A stretch of DNA of 26,120 nucleotides. It comes from Elysia marginata. Its lineage: Eukaryota; Mollusca; Gastropoda; Plakobranchidae. The number at the start of each line of letters is the position of its first letter. Within the stretch, counting starts at the first letter, position 1. The position numbers were made by a program, and so were the translations under genes. Under the pieces are notes generated by a model. It was not told where the DNA came from. It ran no database searches and saw only the letters and a list, made by a program, of their open reading frames with translations. Positions 11,088 through 20,700 of this stretch are shown here, piece after piece. The DNA is taken from assembly GCA_019649035.1 (NCBI GenBank), contig BMAT01000653.1, positions 376,437 through 402,556 of the forward strand. Reading direction: 5' to 3'.

Positions 11088-11307
11088 TTTGCTTTAGGAC
11101 GCGAACACACTGCGTCCGGTCCGTATCCAGCCCAGCAACGGGGAAAAATCGAGCAACTGCGATAGTGTGGAACAAACCACATTCTGATCATACTGGCAAT
11201 TATGATCAGAGGATGGTTTTTCCCACTGTAACTCATTTGCTCTATTTTTTCCGTTGCTGGGCTGGATGCGGACCGGGAGCAGTATGTTTGCGGCCTTAGT
11301 AAGCAAA
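11088..11307. mobile_element. Foldback (palindromic MITE-like) element
   Basis: A 220-bp imperfect palindrome. The outer arms start TTTGCTTTAGGACGCGAACA on the left and, reverse-complemented, TTTGCTTACTAAGGCCGCAA on the right. Both then share CGGTCCG(T/C)ATCCAGCCCAG. The centre is a perfect 10-bp stem (TCTGATCATA, 11183-11192, with 11201-11210) around the loop CTGGCAAT. I could not find a clean target-site duplication, so the superfamily and exact ends are undecided. The overlapping open frames at 10968-11323 are a consequence of the palindrome. Confidence 0.8.
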
Positions 11308-11634
11308 CTATAAATCTAGACATACACGTCGACAGGATCTCATTTCTTTTGTATAAAGTGGGCTTCCTTGCTAGTATAAATCATTTTTTTGATAGACACA
11401 AGTTAAAGTTGTTGTTGTTTTTGTGAATTAAGCCTCTAATTATTTTATGATTTCCCATGATATTTTGAAGTCTTCTTCGTTCCATACGTGCTTATTGAGA
11501 GTAGTGATCGGAATAAATAGTGTAGGCAGCCACTGCGCAATCAAATTATTGAAAGATTTTAAAGATATGAAATGAGACAGACATTTCGGGCATTCCCACT
11601 AGAAAGCCTACGTCTATTTACTTCTAATAAAAGG
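11308..11634. other. Unassigned AT-rich DNA
   Basis: No recognised feature. A small GTTGTTGTTGTTT tract lies near 11409-11421. Confidence 0.5.
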
Positions 11635-11732
11635 AAGGGAGAAATGAAGTTGGAGGTATCAAGTTTGATAAAGTCGATGGTATCTACTACGTACCCAATC
11701 AATTATCGATGCGAAAAACGGGCTGCCATAAC
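11635..11732 (+). repeat. Dispersed direct repeat, copy 1 (partner at 14268-14371)
   Basis: Shares GATAAAGT(C/T)G(A/G)TGG(T/C)ATCTACTA and CCCAATCAATTA(T/C)CGATGCGAA with 14268-14371 in the same orientation. A 2-base length difference (TACGTACCC versus TATGTGTACCC) breaks any common reading frame. The open frame at 11572-11805 spans it and is not supported as a gene. Confidence 0.75.
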
Positions 11733-13196
11733 TAGTGTTAAAATGGAAGTAAAATGTATGTTGAAGACAAAGTTAAAACGGGTTCTTCTTTATTTTTGCA
11801 ACTGAAAACTGTTTAGGTCTTAAGGCAAGCAAATCAGGAATTATTGTTACTAATGGCATACGCGACTCGTAAGAAAAACATTATGTCTTCTAATATTTTC
11901 GCTATCAGTTTACAGTAGAAAACTAATATCTTTAAACAATGTTTATCTTGTTTTTTTTATTTTTTTAACGCTGACAAGAACATATTGGTTTTATAAGCTA
12001 GGAATAAGCTTTGTCAATACTTATGTTAGATTTGTGACCTTAAGTGCTCTGGAATGACAGCCGCTTTAAACACACCCTTATTGCGTAGTGTCTTGTAATG
12101 TCGCATTCTTATAAACATCCTCTCGATTACTGATTACAAAAAAGCCTGTGTCTGAATCGATTTCTTTCAAACCTTAATAAGCTTTCGAATTAGTTTAAAG
12201 ATACATTACATTTCATGTAATCGTTTAAATGACACTAAACTTGGCCACGAATCTAACGAAATTCGAAAGAAAACATGACACGTAGGGCTTAAATCGAACG
12301 AAAATATCACATCCGAAATGTAGGCTAGATTTAGACCTAAATTTAGACTCTAAATCAAGATATCTTCTAAGTCTAGCTCAATGTATTGATTGATATAGAT
12401 TAATTTTTAGATCTAACTTGTAATCTTCGGCACTTTATCTACATTTGAACCTTAGATCTAATCCAGATTCAACACAATGCAGAATTTAATAGAATAAATA
12501 GTAACAATTAGGAAGAAAGAGAAACTATAAAATTTAATGTTGTTTTTTCGACTACCGATCTATTCTATGGTGTGTAATTGTTGACCTTATTCTTTTTCAT
12601 CAATTGAAACGTTCTGCTTTTTTTTTACTTTAAAAAAAATCCCTGCTTTGCGTTTCATCAGCGTTATTGCTCATAAGACTTGGAGCCAAGGCCATAAGGT
12701 TTCGTTCCACGTTACAAAAATGCGTAAAAGCCTTCTTGGTGTATTTACCAAGGCTACAAATTAATACTATCATGGCAAAGTTCATATGGCGTTTTCTATT
12801 TATAGTACTAAGCAGCATTTTTATATCGGGAAATACCGTTAAAATGGAAAAAGATTGGTGATTAATTCAGACGCACGTTTCCAGCACGTAGTGTGAATGA
12901 TTAAGACATTTCATTCAATGTAAGGTATCTGGGCCTCGGTAATGCAGACCAGACACAACATCTTGAGTAGATGTCACAAATCTTTGTATCTTTCAAACAA
13001 ATTTGAGAGAGCCGGCCTGCTCCGGATGAGATCGACTGTATTCTACTTCTACTGAAAAGTCAAATAAGATTGACCAGAAGAGGACTTATGCCTAACAGTA
13101 GTGCTTTGAAATGTGAGTTGACTTTGCTCTGGTGTGCATAGGCCTGCTGGGGTAAATATGTAAAGTCATGAGACTGCCTTCGGTGGTGGAGGACTC
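11733..13196. other. Unassigned DNA with a second TAGATCTA-rich cluster
   Basis: At about 12320-12470 there is a dense set of AGATCTAA, TAGATTTAGA and TCTAGC words similar to the cluster at 440-600. The frame at 12667-12861 has no recognisable domain. From 12940 to 13196 base composition becomes more balanced, but no coding exon is evident. Confidence 0.45.
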
Positions 13197-13199
13197 TAA
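13197..13199. repeat. Left target-site duplication (TAA)
   Basis: TAA lies directly before the left terminal inverted repeat and is repeated directly after the right one (13827-13829). A 3-bp TWA duplication is the known hallmark of PIF/Harbinger insertion. Confidence 0.85.
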
Positions 13200-13281
13200 G
13201 GCTGACGTCGGACTGATCATTCAACATTCGTCATTTATCATTCATCATTCATCATTCACGAAATGAGCACACTGTAACGAC

Positions 13282-13404
13282 NNNNNNNNNNNNNNNNNNN
13301 NNNNNNNNNNNNNNNNNNNNNNNNNNNNNNNNNNNNNNNNNNNNNNNNNNNNNNNNNNNNNNNNNNNNNNNNNNNNNNNNNNNNNNNNNNNNNNNNNNNN
13401 NNNN
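13282..13404. other. Assembly gap (123 N)
   Basis: An unresolved run of N inside the Harbinger element, exactly where the transposase frame would continue. The nominal size may not be the true one, so the completeness of the transposase cannot be judged from this window. Confidence 0.99.
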
Positions 13405-13691
13405 TCTCTGAAGTTTGTTAATCCTGGCTGAGTGTCGTGCTTGATGAGATCATGGAGATCCTGGAAGCTTTGCTCTGACATCCGAGCATAGCTCTGGAAT
13501 TTTTCAGGATAATGTAGTAGCATCGGGTACAGAGTTGCGTATTCACTCTCAATCCGGCGGGTAGAGTAGATAGGTCTACACCACATTTTGCTTTGTTGCA
13601 AACTATGCATAATCACAGGATGAATTATCAGGGGATCTTCTAATAAAAACATGATAAATGAAACAGAACAAATGCTGGACATTCCCCTCAA
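13405..13691 (-). pseudogene. HARBI1-like transposase, N-terminal fragment
   Basis: About 95 residues are readable before the gap. Family-like motifs follow in order: CRPIYSTRR, then SEYATLYPML, then PEKFQSYARMSEQSFQDL and a following Leu/Ile-rich stretch. These match the conserved N-terminal pattern of Harbinger transposases (RPW...R...GEYHTLYPEL...F..YFRM....FD.LL), as I know the family. The frame stays open upstream of 13691 to at least 13740, so the true start may lie there. Nothing of the DDE nuclease domain is present. Beyond the gap the frame runs into the left TIR and not into transposase sequence. A MYB-like partner gene, usual in autonomous elements, is also missing. Confidence 0.82.
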
Positions 13692-13826
13692 CTTTTCTGA
13701 GTTGCAAATGCGTAGAATTGATGCCTGTGCATGGTGAATGGGGACAATTTGTGAATGACCAATCAGACACCCCCTCTATGATGAATGATAAATGATGAAT
13801 GTTGAATGATCAATCCGACGCCAGCC

Positions 13827-13829
13827 TAA
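13827..13829. repeat. Right target-site duplication (TAA)
   Basis: TAA immediately follows the right TIR and matches 13197-13199. Confidence 0.85.
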
Positions 13830-14267
13830 TCTTGTTTATTTATTTATATACAATTTATATATTTTCAATTCAAATGGCAAATGAAGCGACAACCTAGGAA
13901 AAAATTTTAATACATTGTTTTGTTTGCTGGCCTTTAAACTTCTATCCTTCATAGACAGAGTAAGAGAAAGATAGAGAGAAATAGCTTAACCCTTTCGTTA
14001 AGATTAAAACAGAGAAATACTGATAAAAAACGGGTGATTTAGGCAAGGAAGAACTATAAAGGGCAAAAAAGGGAGAGCAATGTGCAATTTTTATTGATAC
14101 TTTTAAGAGTAGAATTTGGAGGGGGGGGGTGCACTTTCCCTCGGGTGGGTAACAGTTAATTTCGAGGGGATGGGTGCTCTATAAAATGAGAAAAATGAAG
14201 TTGGGTGAAAAAGATTGACAGCAGACAGATAGACAGAGAGTTTGAGGGGTTGAGAGAAAGAGATCAC
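13830..14267. other. Unassigned DNA, purine-rich toward the right
   Basis: It includes a nine-G run near 14120-14128 and AGAGA/GACAG-rich sequence at 13960-13985 and 14215-14265. No gene is supported. Confidence 0.5.
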
Positions 14268-14371
14268 GGAAGGAAGAAAATTGATAAATTTTGTGGTATT
14301 AAGTGTGATAAAGTTGGTGGCATCTACTATGTGTACCCAATCAATTACCGATGCGAAGCACGGGATTCCAC
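14268..14371 (+). repeat. Dispersed direct repeat, copy 2, next to an (AAT)n tract
   Basis: It matches 11635-11732 in orientation and order, including TACCCAATCAATTACCGATG. This copy is followed within about 10 bp by the (AAT)n microsatellite, as the 3' tails of some retroposed elements are. The partner copy has no such tail. The class is not determined. Confidence 0.75.
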
Positions 14372-14380
14372 AAAAAGTCC

Positions 14381-14442
14381 TAATAATAATAATAATAATG
14401 ATAATAATAATAATAATAATAATAACAATAATAATAATAATG

Positions 14443-14473
<31 letters not shown>
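14381..14473. repeat. (AAT)n microsatellite
   Basis: About 30 units of TAA/AAT with a few TGA and ACA interruptions. The Asn-rich, Ile-rich and Leu-rich open frames on either strand across it (14205-14675, 14281-14535, 14345-14665) come from the repeat. Confidence 0.97.
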
Positions 14474-15377
14474 GAAAAACAATTCATTATTATCATTATT
14501 ATACGAAAAGTTGTTTTCATGGTCTGACTCTGTAGAGTGGAGAGTGGTTACTGTTTTGATGGTGATTTTGCTTGCAAGCAGTCCAGCATCTTTCTTAACT
14601 TTAAGACTCCAGTTCAATCTATTCCGTAAAATCACATGTTTGTACACATTAGGTTTAATATTCACGTTTTACTGACATAGATAAATCATAAACAAGTTAT
14701 GTATTCATTTAGGTTGCAGATAAGGCATAGAGTATTAGAATTTACAGCATAATAAAGTTCTCGTGCATGCGGCTCCTTTAAACAAGTTTTTTCTTGATTT
14801 ATCTTTTCTTGTCCTTTCCTGTCCTACATACTTTCTGTTTGCTCTGTAAGGACAACATGCCACTCCGTCTATTGCGCTATTTAAAACCTCTTAAAACAGG
14901 TGCCCATATAAAGCTATATTTATACGTTTATCTTTTCTAATAGCAAGTTAGACAAAGATACGGACTTCGGTCGGCGTGACTCTTTAACCGAAATTTTGAA
15001 AATTTAAGGTCAACGAATACCGTGCTTTGTATTTTTCTTTTTTTTTTATTCTAATCGCGTACGATTTCACTATGACATTGCCAAGACAGCTAAACGTTGG
15101 AACATTTATAACTGATGGGACTAAAGAACCAACGAAATCATCTTTGTATCCTTTTACAAAACTGAAATACTAATAGTGCGAAATGTTGACAACTTATTGT
15201 AACAGTGGCTGAGTGATTGATGCTTGTTTTGTAGATTTTGTAAACTTTTAACGTAAACCATAATATGAGAACATTATCATTATAGTGATGTACTGATTGA
15301 TGTCTGTTTTTAGTTTTTACTACCGTTAGTGCTTGACAAGAAAAAAAACAACTTAGTTTAATCGAGTTGGTAGTAAA
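14474..15377. other. Unassigned AT-rich DNA
   Basis: No coding exon recognised. A short word, ACTGATTGATG(T/C)CTG/GTGATTGATGCTTG, recurs at about 15212 and 15291, too short to classify. Confidence 0.45.
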
Positions 15378-15490
15378 GTTTCAAGTTTATTCAGTCAATA
15401 CAAGGTTACATTAAGAACATTGAAAATAAGCAATGCTCAGTCATGCGGGCAGTTTCAAACATTAATAATATTATAGTGAAGTACACTATT

Positions 15491-15546
15491 ATCTCTTTCT
15501 CTCTCTCTTTCTCTCTCTTTATCTGTGTAGCATTCTCTCTCTCTCC
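15491..15546. repeat. (TC)n-rich microsatellite
   Basis: Alternating CT/TTTCTC words interrupted by ATCTGTGTAGCAT. It lies within the inferred 3' UTR of the non-LTR element. Confidence 0.9.
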
Positions 15547-15649
15547 TTTGTCACATCGTACAAGAAATACATGCACTCCTCTTAACACATCCCGCTCGAC
15601 GAAATACTTTATCCTAATGTGTCCTTCGTTTAATCAAAAGATTCAATTA

Positions 15650-16870
15650 GAAAAATCTTTTAATTCTAATTCCATTAAAACGTTTTACGGCTCGAGGAAA
15701 AAAGCTATTTACTAATCTTTTGTTTCCTTTGAACGCCCTCAGTCTTCGCCCGTGGGGTAAAAAAATTGAAATGTTTCCTTCCTTGGTGGGTGTCATCTTT
15801 CAAGATCTTTTCTGTTCAGACTGACATTCTTCATATAGACTTTCTAGAGACAGATTCACACCAAATAACTTCTGTGCGTTTATAACAAATGAGTTAAGTC
15901 TTTTAATGTGCTTTTTAGCTGTTCTATCAAACCAAACAATAATCGATTGAGTTAAGATGCTCTCCACAATGGCTTTAATGTGCTAGACAGAATAGTGCCC
16001 AAGAATTTTAATGAATTAACTCGTTCATTGTGTCCCGTGCTATAACCATTGGAGGTGGTGGCACATAGGCTTGCCTCTTCAAAATTCAATTACCAGTTCT
16101 TTAGTTTTTGACACGTTTAGTTTTAAATTATTTTCTTAACACCATTGAACGGTTGTTTCAACCTGTCTTGGAAAATTATTGTCATTGATGTTATCAACCA
16201 ATCCCGTTACAGCGGTGTCGTCTGCAAATTTAATTAGAAGACACCTGAGGAATTCTGCTTTACAGTCATAAGTAAAAATTGAGAGATAACGGACAGCCTT
16301 GATGTGTGCCTGCATTAAGAACAATTACAGACTATGAAATATTGCCAACTCTGACAACTTGAGGGCGGTTAAGTAAAAAGTCGAGTACCCAGTTACAGAT
16401 TCTGATAGGGAAATGTAAATCTTGAACTTATTTAGTATATAATTTTCAAGAAACGATAGCACTATAATCTATAAACAGAATTCTGGCATATGATTTTTCA
16501 TCTCTAAGTGAGTCAGTATTTCGTGAATGTTTATAGCAATGCCACAGTCAATAGACCTATTTATCCTGTAAGCAAATTGAAAAGCATCGAAGTGTAGTGG
16601 TAAGAGTGAGTTGCGATAAGTAAGTACAAATTTCTCATAACATTTCATTATTACTGATGTTAGAGCGACTGGTCTGTAGTCATTCAGTGTTTCTGGGTAA
16701 GGTTTCTTCGGCACCAGTTAGATTGTTGACTGTTTGAAACACAACGGTATAATGGTTGATGCAATTTTTTCAAGTTTTGATTGTTTGATATAACACATGA
16801 CTAGTGATTGCGCAGAACCCGCATGAAGCTCTTAATCATGAACCATAAGGTCTTTACAAAATGTTAAAAT
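15650..16870 (-). pseudogene. Non-LTR reverse transcriptase pseudogene
   Basis: Conserved blocks appear in family order but in different frames. A pre-RT segment ending ASTIIPLCFKQSTI comes first, then PKKPYPETLNDYRPVALTSV (about 16660-16714), FAYRINRSIDCGIA (about 16540-16580) and a decayed palm region with VTGYSTFYLTALKLSELAIF. FADDTAVTGLVD follows, with the catalytic F-A-D-D at about 16215-16226, then NLKLNVSKTKELVIEF (about 16085-16130) and the C-terminal blocks LKFLGTILSSTLKPLW and GRRLRAFKGNKRLVNSFFP. At least one in-frame stop lies after the finger region, with several frameshifts and another stop near 15800, so it cannot be active. The catalytic Asp pair is still legible. CR1, Rex1 or a related clade is my estimate from motif style. 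Confidence 0.85.
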
Positions 16871-17345
16871 TTTTTGACCATCTCAAATGTATATCATATC
16901 AGACTATTCATAAATCAAAATACAAATGAATCATTTTGATAATAAGTACGCCTGCATAAGAATTACAAAAGAAAAGCATCAATGCCGCCCGCCATAAAAT
17001 TTATGAGTATCAAATTGTGTCAATTGTAAAGCAGAATGTATAGCTTAAAATTTATAAAAGAACCTAGGCATAAAAAAGACAGTCATTAAGTATCGTCTTT
17101 TGTTGGTTTTTTTTAGTGCAGGGCAAAATTAGGTTTAAATTTTAGAAGGATTTTTAAAGAGCTGTTTATATTTTTCTCTAAACCTTTTCATTCTCGCTGA
17201 AATCTGAGATTCTGTGCGAGTAAGTAAGTAAAAAGTAGTAAATGTAACTACTCTCCTAAAAATCGTGGTATACTGTCCTTGACTAATAAATATACTTGAA
17301 TATCGGTATCATTTACTGATATAGCAATCGCGTAAATACAGTTAT
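16871..17345. other. Unassigned AT-rich DNA
   Basis: This is the position where the 5' part of the non-LTR element would lie if it were longer, but I see no reverse transcriptase or endonuclease motif on the minus strand. Confidence 0.45.
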
Positions 17346-17500
17346 TAGATCAATTCATATCTTGACTAAACTTAATATGTAATAATCAGATCACTTTATC
17401 TTGACCAATTGTATCGGAATAAACGTACTGTTTCTTCGTATTTATAACGATCATATATATACATTCAGCAGATCAATTTATCTTGGCCAAAATACTCGGA
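17346..17500. repeat. Degenerate tandem motif (AGATCAATTTATCTTGACCA)
   Basis: Three related words occur at about 17346 (AGATCAATTCATATCTTGAC), 17388 (AGATCACTTTATCTTGACCA) and 17470 (AGATCAATTTATCTTGGCCA). The spacing is irregular, and related GATATCG/TATCGGT words lie between them. It looks like an eroded minisatellite. Confidence 0.5.
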
Positions 17501-18374
17501 TATCGTTACTGATTCATAATAAAGTAATCGTTCAAATATAGTAATCGATCCTGTTCTCGAGTGTAGTATTCTTGGTCTGGCTATTTGTTATGGGCAGTAG
17601 TAGACAAAACTGAATGTAGATGTAAAAGTACATCGAGGGTTGCAAGGTGACATTGATTTGAACTCGCCAAATCCCAGCAATTAATCGCACATTTTAAGCC
17701 TGTATCGTTTTCAATTATTTATTAGGGAGGTATTTCTCATTCGATTCTAGTGAAATTCAATACAAACATAGTAAAGTTACATTATCGTTCAATGGACTTA
17801 AGTAACACACAATTGTGTAATTTTAAATATTATCGATTCTTTTTTTTATTTTTCAGGGTTAGAAAGACTCCACTGGAGTATATAAAGTTTGTTATTCAAA
17901 TTAGTAAGATCACTGCAGGAGAGATTATAGAAGTAAGCCTGTTACTTGCTGTAAGCCGTCTCTTCAATTTCATACACATAGTGCTATTATATTCGTTGCT
18001 GTTGTTGTTGGGGTGTATTTTCATCCTAAAGGTGTTTGTTATACATTGAAATTAAGCTCTAGCTAAAATTGACAAAGGCGTCGATCGCAAAGTAAAACAC
18101 TGAACATGTAGTTTTACATAAAACCTAATTTGCTACGATTGTGTCCGACTTAGTAAGTTAAACTCTGTATATTTTTCTAACATCTAAAATCTAACTCGAA
18201 ATTCTTTTGTTTCCTCGCTGTTTTATAAATTTTGCAAACAAGAGACATCCGTTTGTTAGTCCTACAGTCAAAATGATGAGCATACAGGAGACAAGAAGTA
18301 GGGTAATCAATATTCTTGGCACACAGCATTATTGAGAAACTTTGTTATTGCTTTCTTCACTTTTGCTTTCTCCA
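17501..18374. other. Unassigned DNA
   Basis: The open frame at 17750-18049 (+, 99 residues) is hydrophobic and AT-driven, including a poly-T stretch and Leu-rich TTG repeats near 17996-18010. No domain, signal sequence logic or splice context supports it as a gene. Confidence 0.45.
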
Positions 18375-18485
18375 AGGCTTAAGAGACTTATTAACCCCGG
18401 CTCGTATATGCCCGGATTGTGTTTCGAACCATGTACGTCTAGAGTAGTGGTCGACCTCACTACCAATTTAGCCACTGCTTACAAT
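18375..18485 (-). repeat. tRNA-derived SINE-like fragment
   Basis: On the minus strand, AGTGGCTAAATTGGTAGTG (about 18457-18475) resembles box A and GGTTCGAAAC (18421-18430) resembles box B, spaced as in a tRNA. Downstream, CCTTGGAGAAAGC (about 18369-18381) recalls CCTTGGGAAAGC in the 1.5-kb fragment, hinting at a shared body. Confidence 0.6.
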
Positions 18486-19584
18486 GAAATAACCGTGGAA
18501 ACGATAAACACATAAAGCTATTGCCACAGTACAGGCTCTTACTCTGTGAAGGCTACCATGCTCACCTAAAGGAGCGGGTTGTTTTTTTTTCTTCCAATTT
18601 TAAGTATTATTACTCAATCAGTTAGTTCGGACATTTTGTGTTATTTCTAAGCAAACAGAAAGGCTTGCCCCAGTTATTCATTGATTTGGAATAAAAAAAA
18701 AATATTCTAATGCTCTTTCTAGGTTTATTTCTTATCTGCAAGCATAATTTTTTTCAACATTTTTTAGTCTAAAAAAAAAAACCAATCTTTTTTTTTACAT
18801 TTATAGATAGACCCCGCCAGCTGTCCGCAACTTGTGTACCATAAAACTATTAATCTGTTTGTTTAGTTAAGGATAAATTGCCACCCAATTCACTGTGATT
18901 TTGCTGGGGACTGACGATATATCGTCTCATAAACCATTCTGACCAAATCGGCCCGATACGATAAATTTTATTTGAGAAATCTCCTTTAGAAGTAAATATT
19001 GTAGTTTTGTTCCTCATTTCTCGCTATTTATTATTCATCCTGGGTAATTAACACTTTCCCCACATAGTTTTGATTATTCCGTGCAGTTAAAATCGCCGCC
19101 TGAAAGCTCAGAATAATGCAATTTAAAAAAAAATATCGATGTTCAACTTCAGATAAATTTACAACTAATTTTACTATGTTGTAGTGACAGGCTACTATAC
19201 TGCCCTGGACAATCAAAATGCAGTACCTGCTGTGAAAATCTTATGGGAGATACTGCTCTCTGGTTGTCCCTTGCAATATATCTTCGCTAAATTAAAAAAA
19301 GAGAAAAAAGGCAGCAGCCGAAACAATAAGAAAAGACATGCACAGTGTCTTTTAGGCTGTGTTACGAATACGCGCTGCGTGTGAGTGTATGACATTCTTC
19401 CTCTGCTTCTATGCGGACACTAGGTAACGTTTTTTGGATTCCTGGTGCTGTTCAAACTAAATAGATACTATCACGCTGGTGTTGCAAATAGTATCTTTTT
19501 ATGCGTAAATTTTTTAGTAGACTTTCATGAGATATGTAAACTCAAAATATTGCGACGTAAACACGAGAAGCAAAAAAACGCTAC
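18486..19584. other. Unassigned AT-rich DNA
   Basis: Several homopolymer runs occur (18582-18589, 18691-18700, 18771-18782, 18788-18795). Overlapping frames on both strands at 19031-19395 show no recognisable domain. Nothing else is supported. Confidence 0.45.
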
Positions 19585-19666
19585 TAATGGCTGAAATGGG
19601 GATCGAATCCAGATTCTCCAACACGGAAGTCATATTCTTTACTGATCGGACCATCACTAAAAGTAA
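19585..19666 (-). repeat. tRNA-derived SINE head
   Basis: On the minus strand TGATGGTCCGATCAGTAAAG (about 19638-19657) is box A-like and GGATTCGATCCCC (about 19598-19610) is a strong box B. The spacing fits a tRNA-like structure, but the intervening stem sequence is too AT-rich for a working tRNA. I could not recognise the SINE body downstream. Confidence 0.6.
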
Positions 19667-20040
19667 TGTAAGAGGCACAAAAATAATTTAACCAAAATTA
19701 TTAGACAACTTGATTTTGAGTTTTTAAAGCGAAGAAGGGGCAAAGTGCTGCATTTAAGTGTGAAAGGCATAACTTTCTACAACAATAGTTAACCTTTCGT
19801 CTTGTCCAAACAGCAGTTTTCTCAAATATTAAACATAGTTTTCAAAACCTTAACATAAAACTTAATTTGTTATGAACACCCCATAATGATACTATTGACT
19901 TGGTACTTATCCGACGATTGTTTGACGCGCAAGATATACTGCTATCCATGCCATCAGCATCATCGTATTATTTTCAGTATGAGACTCGCTTAATTACACG
20001 GGGGTGGGGAAAAAGAGAGGGAATATTATCAATGTAAAGT
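19667..20040. other. Unassigned DNA
   Basis: No recognised feature. A GGGGGTGGGGAAAA stretch lies near 20000-20013. Confidence 0.5.
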
Positions 20041-20090
20041 AAAAAAAAAGAGAGACAGAGAGAGAGAGAGAGAGACAGACAGACATACAG
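20041..20090. repeat. (GA)n / (GACA)n microsatellite
   Basis: A poly-A run followed by AGAGAGA and GACAGACA units. Confidence 0.92.
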
Positions 20091-20700
20091 GTCACTATTG
20101 GTCAACAACCTTAGAGAACAAAAGATCCAGTGTTTGCATTAGAGCTGGCGTTGCTAATACTCCATAACTTGATCAATATATGATCAGTCTGTGGCCACTT
20201 CACAGAAAACACCGTTACCAATATTGTTCGGTAACGGAAATAAACACCGTCACTGTAATAAAACCCCTGTTAGTCTGTTGTTCGATCAGTCTCGCTGGAA
20301 AGACAGAATGGTCTAGACGTTTATCTAGGCTTCTACAGGATTTTAATTTTGTAGACAGTGCATGTGCTTGGCGACCAGTGAGTGCGAATGAGTTGCGTAT
20401 TGTAAACTTTAATTTTAGAAAAAAGGTTGATAAAATGAAACTTATTTCTTTTTTTTTCCTCTCAATGTTCTAAGTCAAGCAAAGTGCCAATATGGCATCA
20501 CATAAAAACTTTAACGAGTCTAATATCTCAATTTCAACGTGTGGAAGTTCAGAAAAAAAAATGTATTATTTAAAACAATAACAACGCATTGTATTGTGGA
20601 AATTGCTATATTCGGGTTCATTACCACTGGTTGTGTGGCTGATATAAAGATATAAATAAAGAGCGTTTGTTTGTATATAGTTCCTTATCCATTCATGCTC
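20091..20700. other. Unassigned DNA
   Basis: The plus-strand frame at 20180-20473 (97 residues) has mixed composition up to about residue 75, then becomes Lys/Phe-rich. No domain or splice signals convince me that it is a gene. Confidence 0.4.

Larger units (their letters stand above)
13200..13826 (-). mobile_element. PIF/Harbinger DNA transposon, deleted or partly unassembled
   Basis: The 49-bp terminal inverted repeats, 13200-13248 and 13778-13826, match at 46 of 49 positions. Both begin GGCTG(A/G)CGTCGGA(C/T)TGATC. The element is flanked by TAA duplications. Inside it is a minus-strand open frame resembling the N terminus of a HARBI1-like transposase, then a 123-base run of N. As assembled the element is 627 bp. 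The catalytic DDE region is absent, so either this is an internally deleted, non-autonomous copy or the gap hides more sequence than its nominal size. The near-identical TIRs suggest a fairly young insertion. Confidence 0.92.
15378..16870 (-). mobile_element. Decayed non-LTR retrotransposon (CR1/Jockey/Rex-type)
   Basis: On the minus strand a broken reverse transcriptase frame runs from about 16870 to about 15650, then a presumed 3' UTR continues to about 15378, where CTGAATAAACTTGAAACTT resembles a polyadenylation-type end. The UTR carries a GA/TC microsatellite. I see no 5' endonuclease domain, so this is a 5'-truncated copy, as is usual for target-primed retrotransposition. The 3' boundary and UTR assignment are inferences. 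The RT assignment rests on several conserved blocks described in the pseudogene entry. Confidence 0.8.

Noticed and set aside
11075..11323. Overlapping open frames on both strands
   Set aside because: They arise from the 220-bp palindrome and are nearly mirror images of each other.
14205..14675. 156-residue Asn-rich frame and its Ile- and Leu-rich shadows
   Set aside because: They are translations of the (AAT)n microsatellite and a dispersed repeat.
17750..18049. 99-residue hydrophobic frame as a membrane protein
   Set aside because: The residues follow AT-rich composition and a TTG run. There are no splice sites, homologues or regular membrane-segment pattern that I can recognise.
20180..20473. 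97-residue plus-strand frame
   Set aside because: No recognisable motif; the C-terminal part is poly-A/T driven. It remains possible but unsupported.
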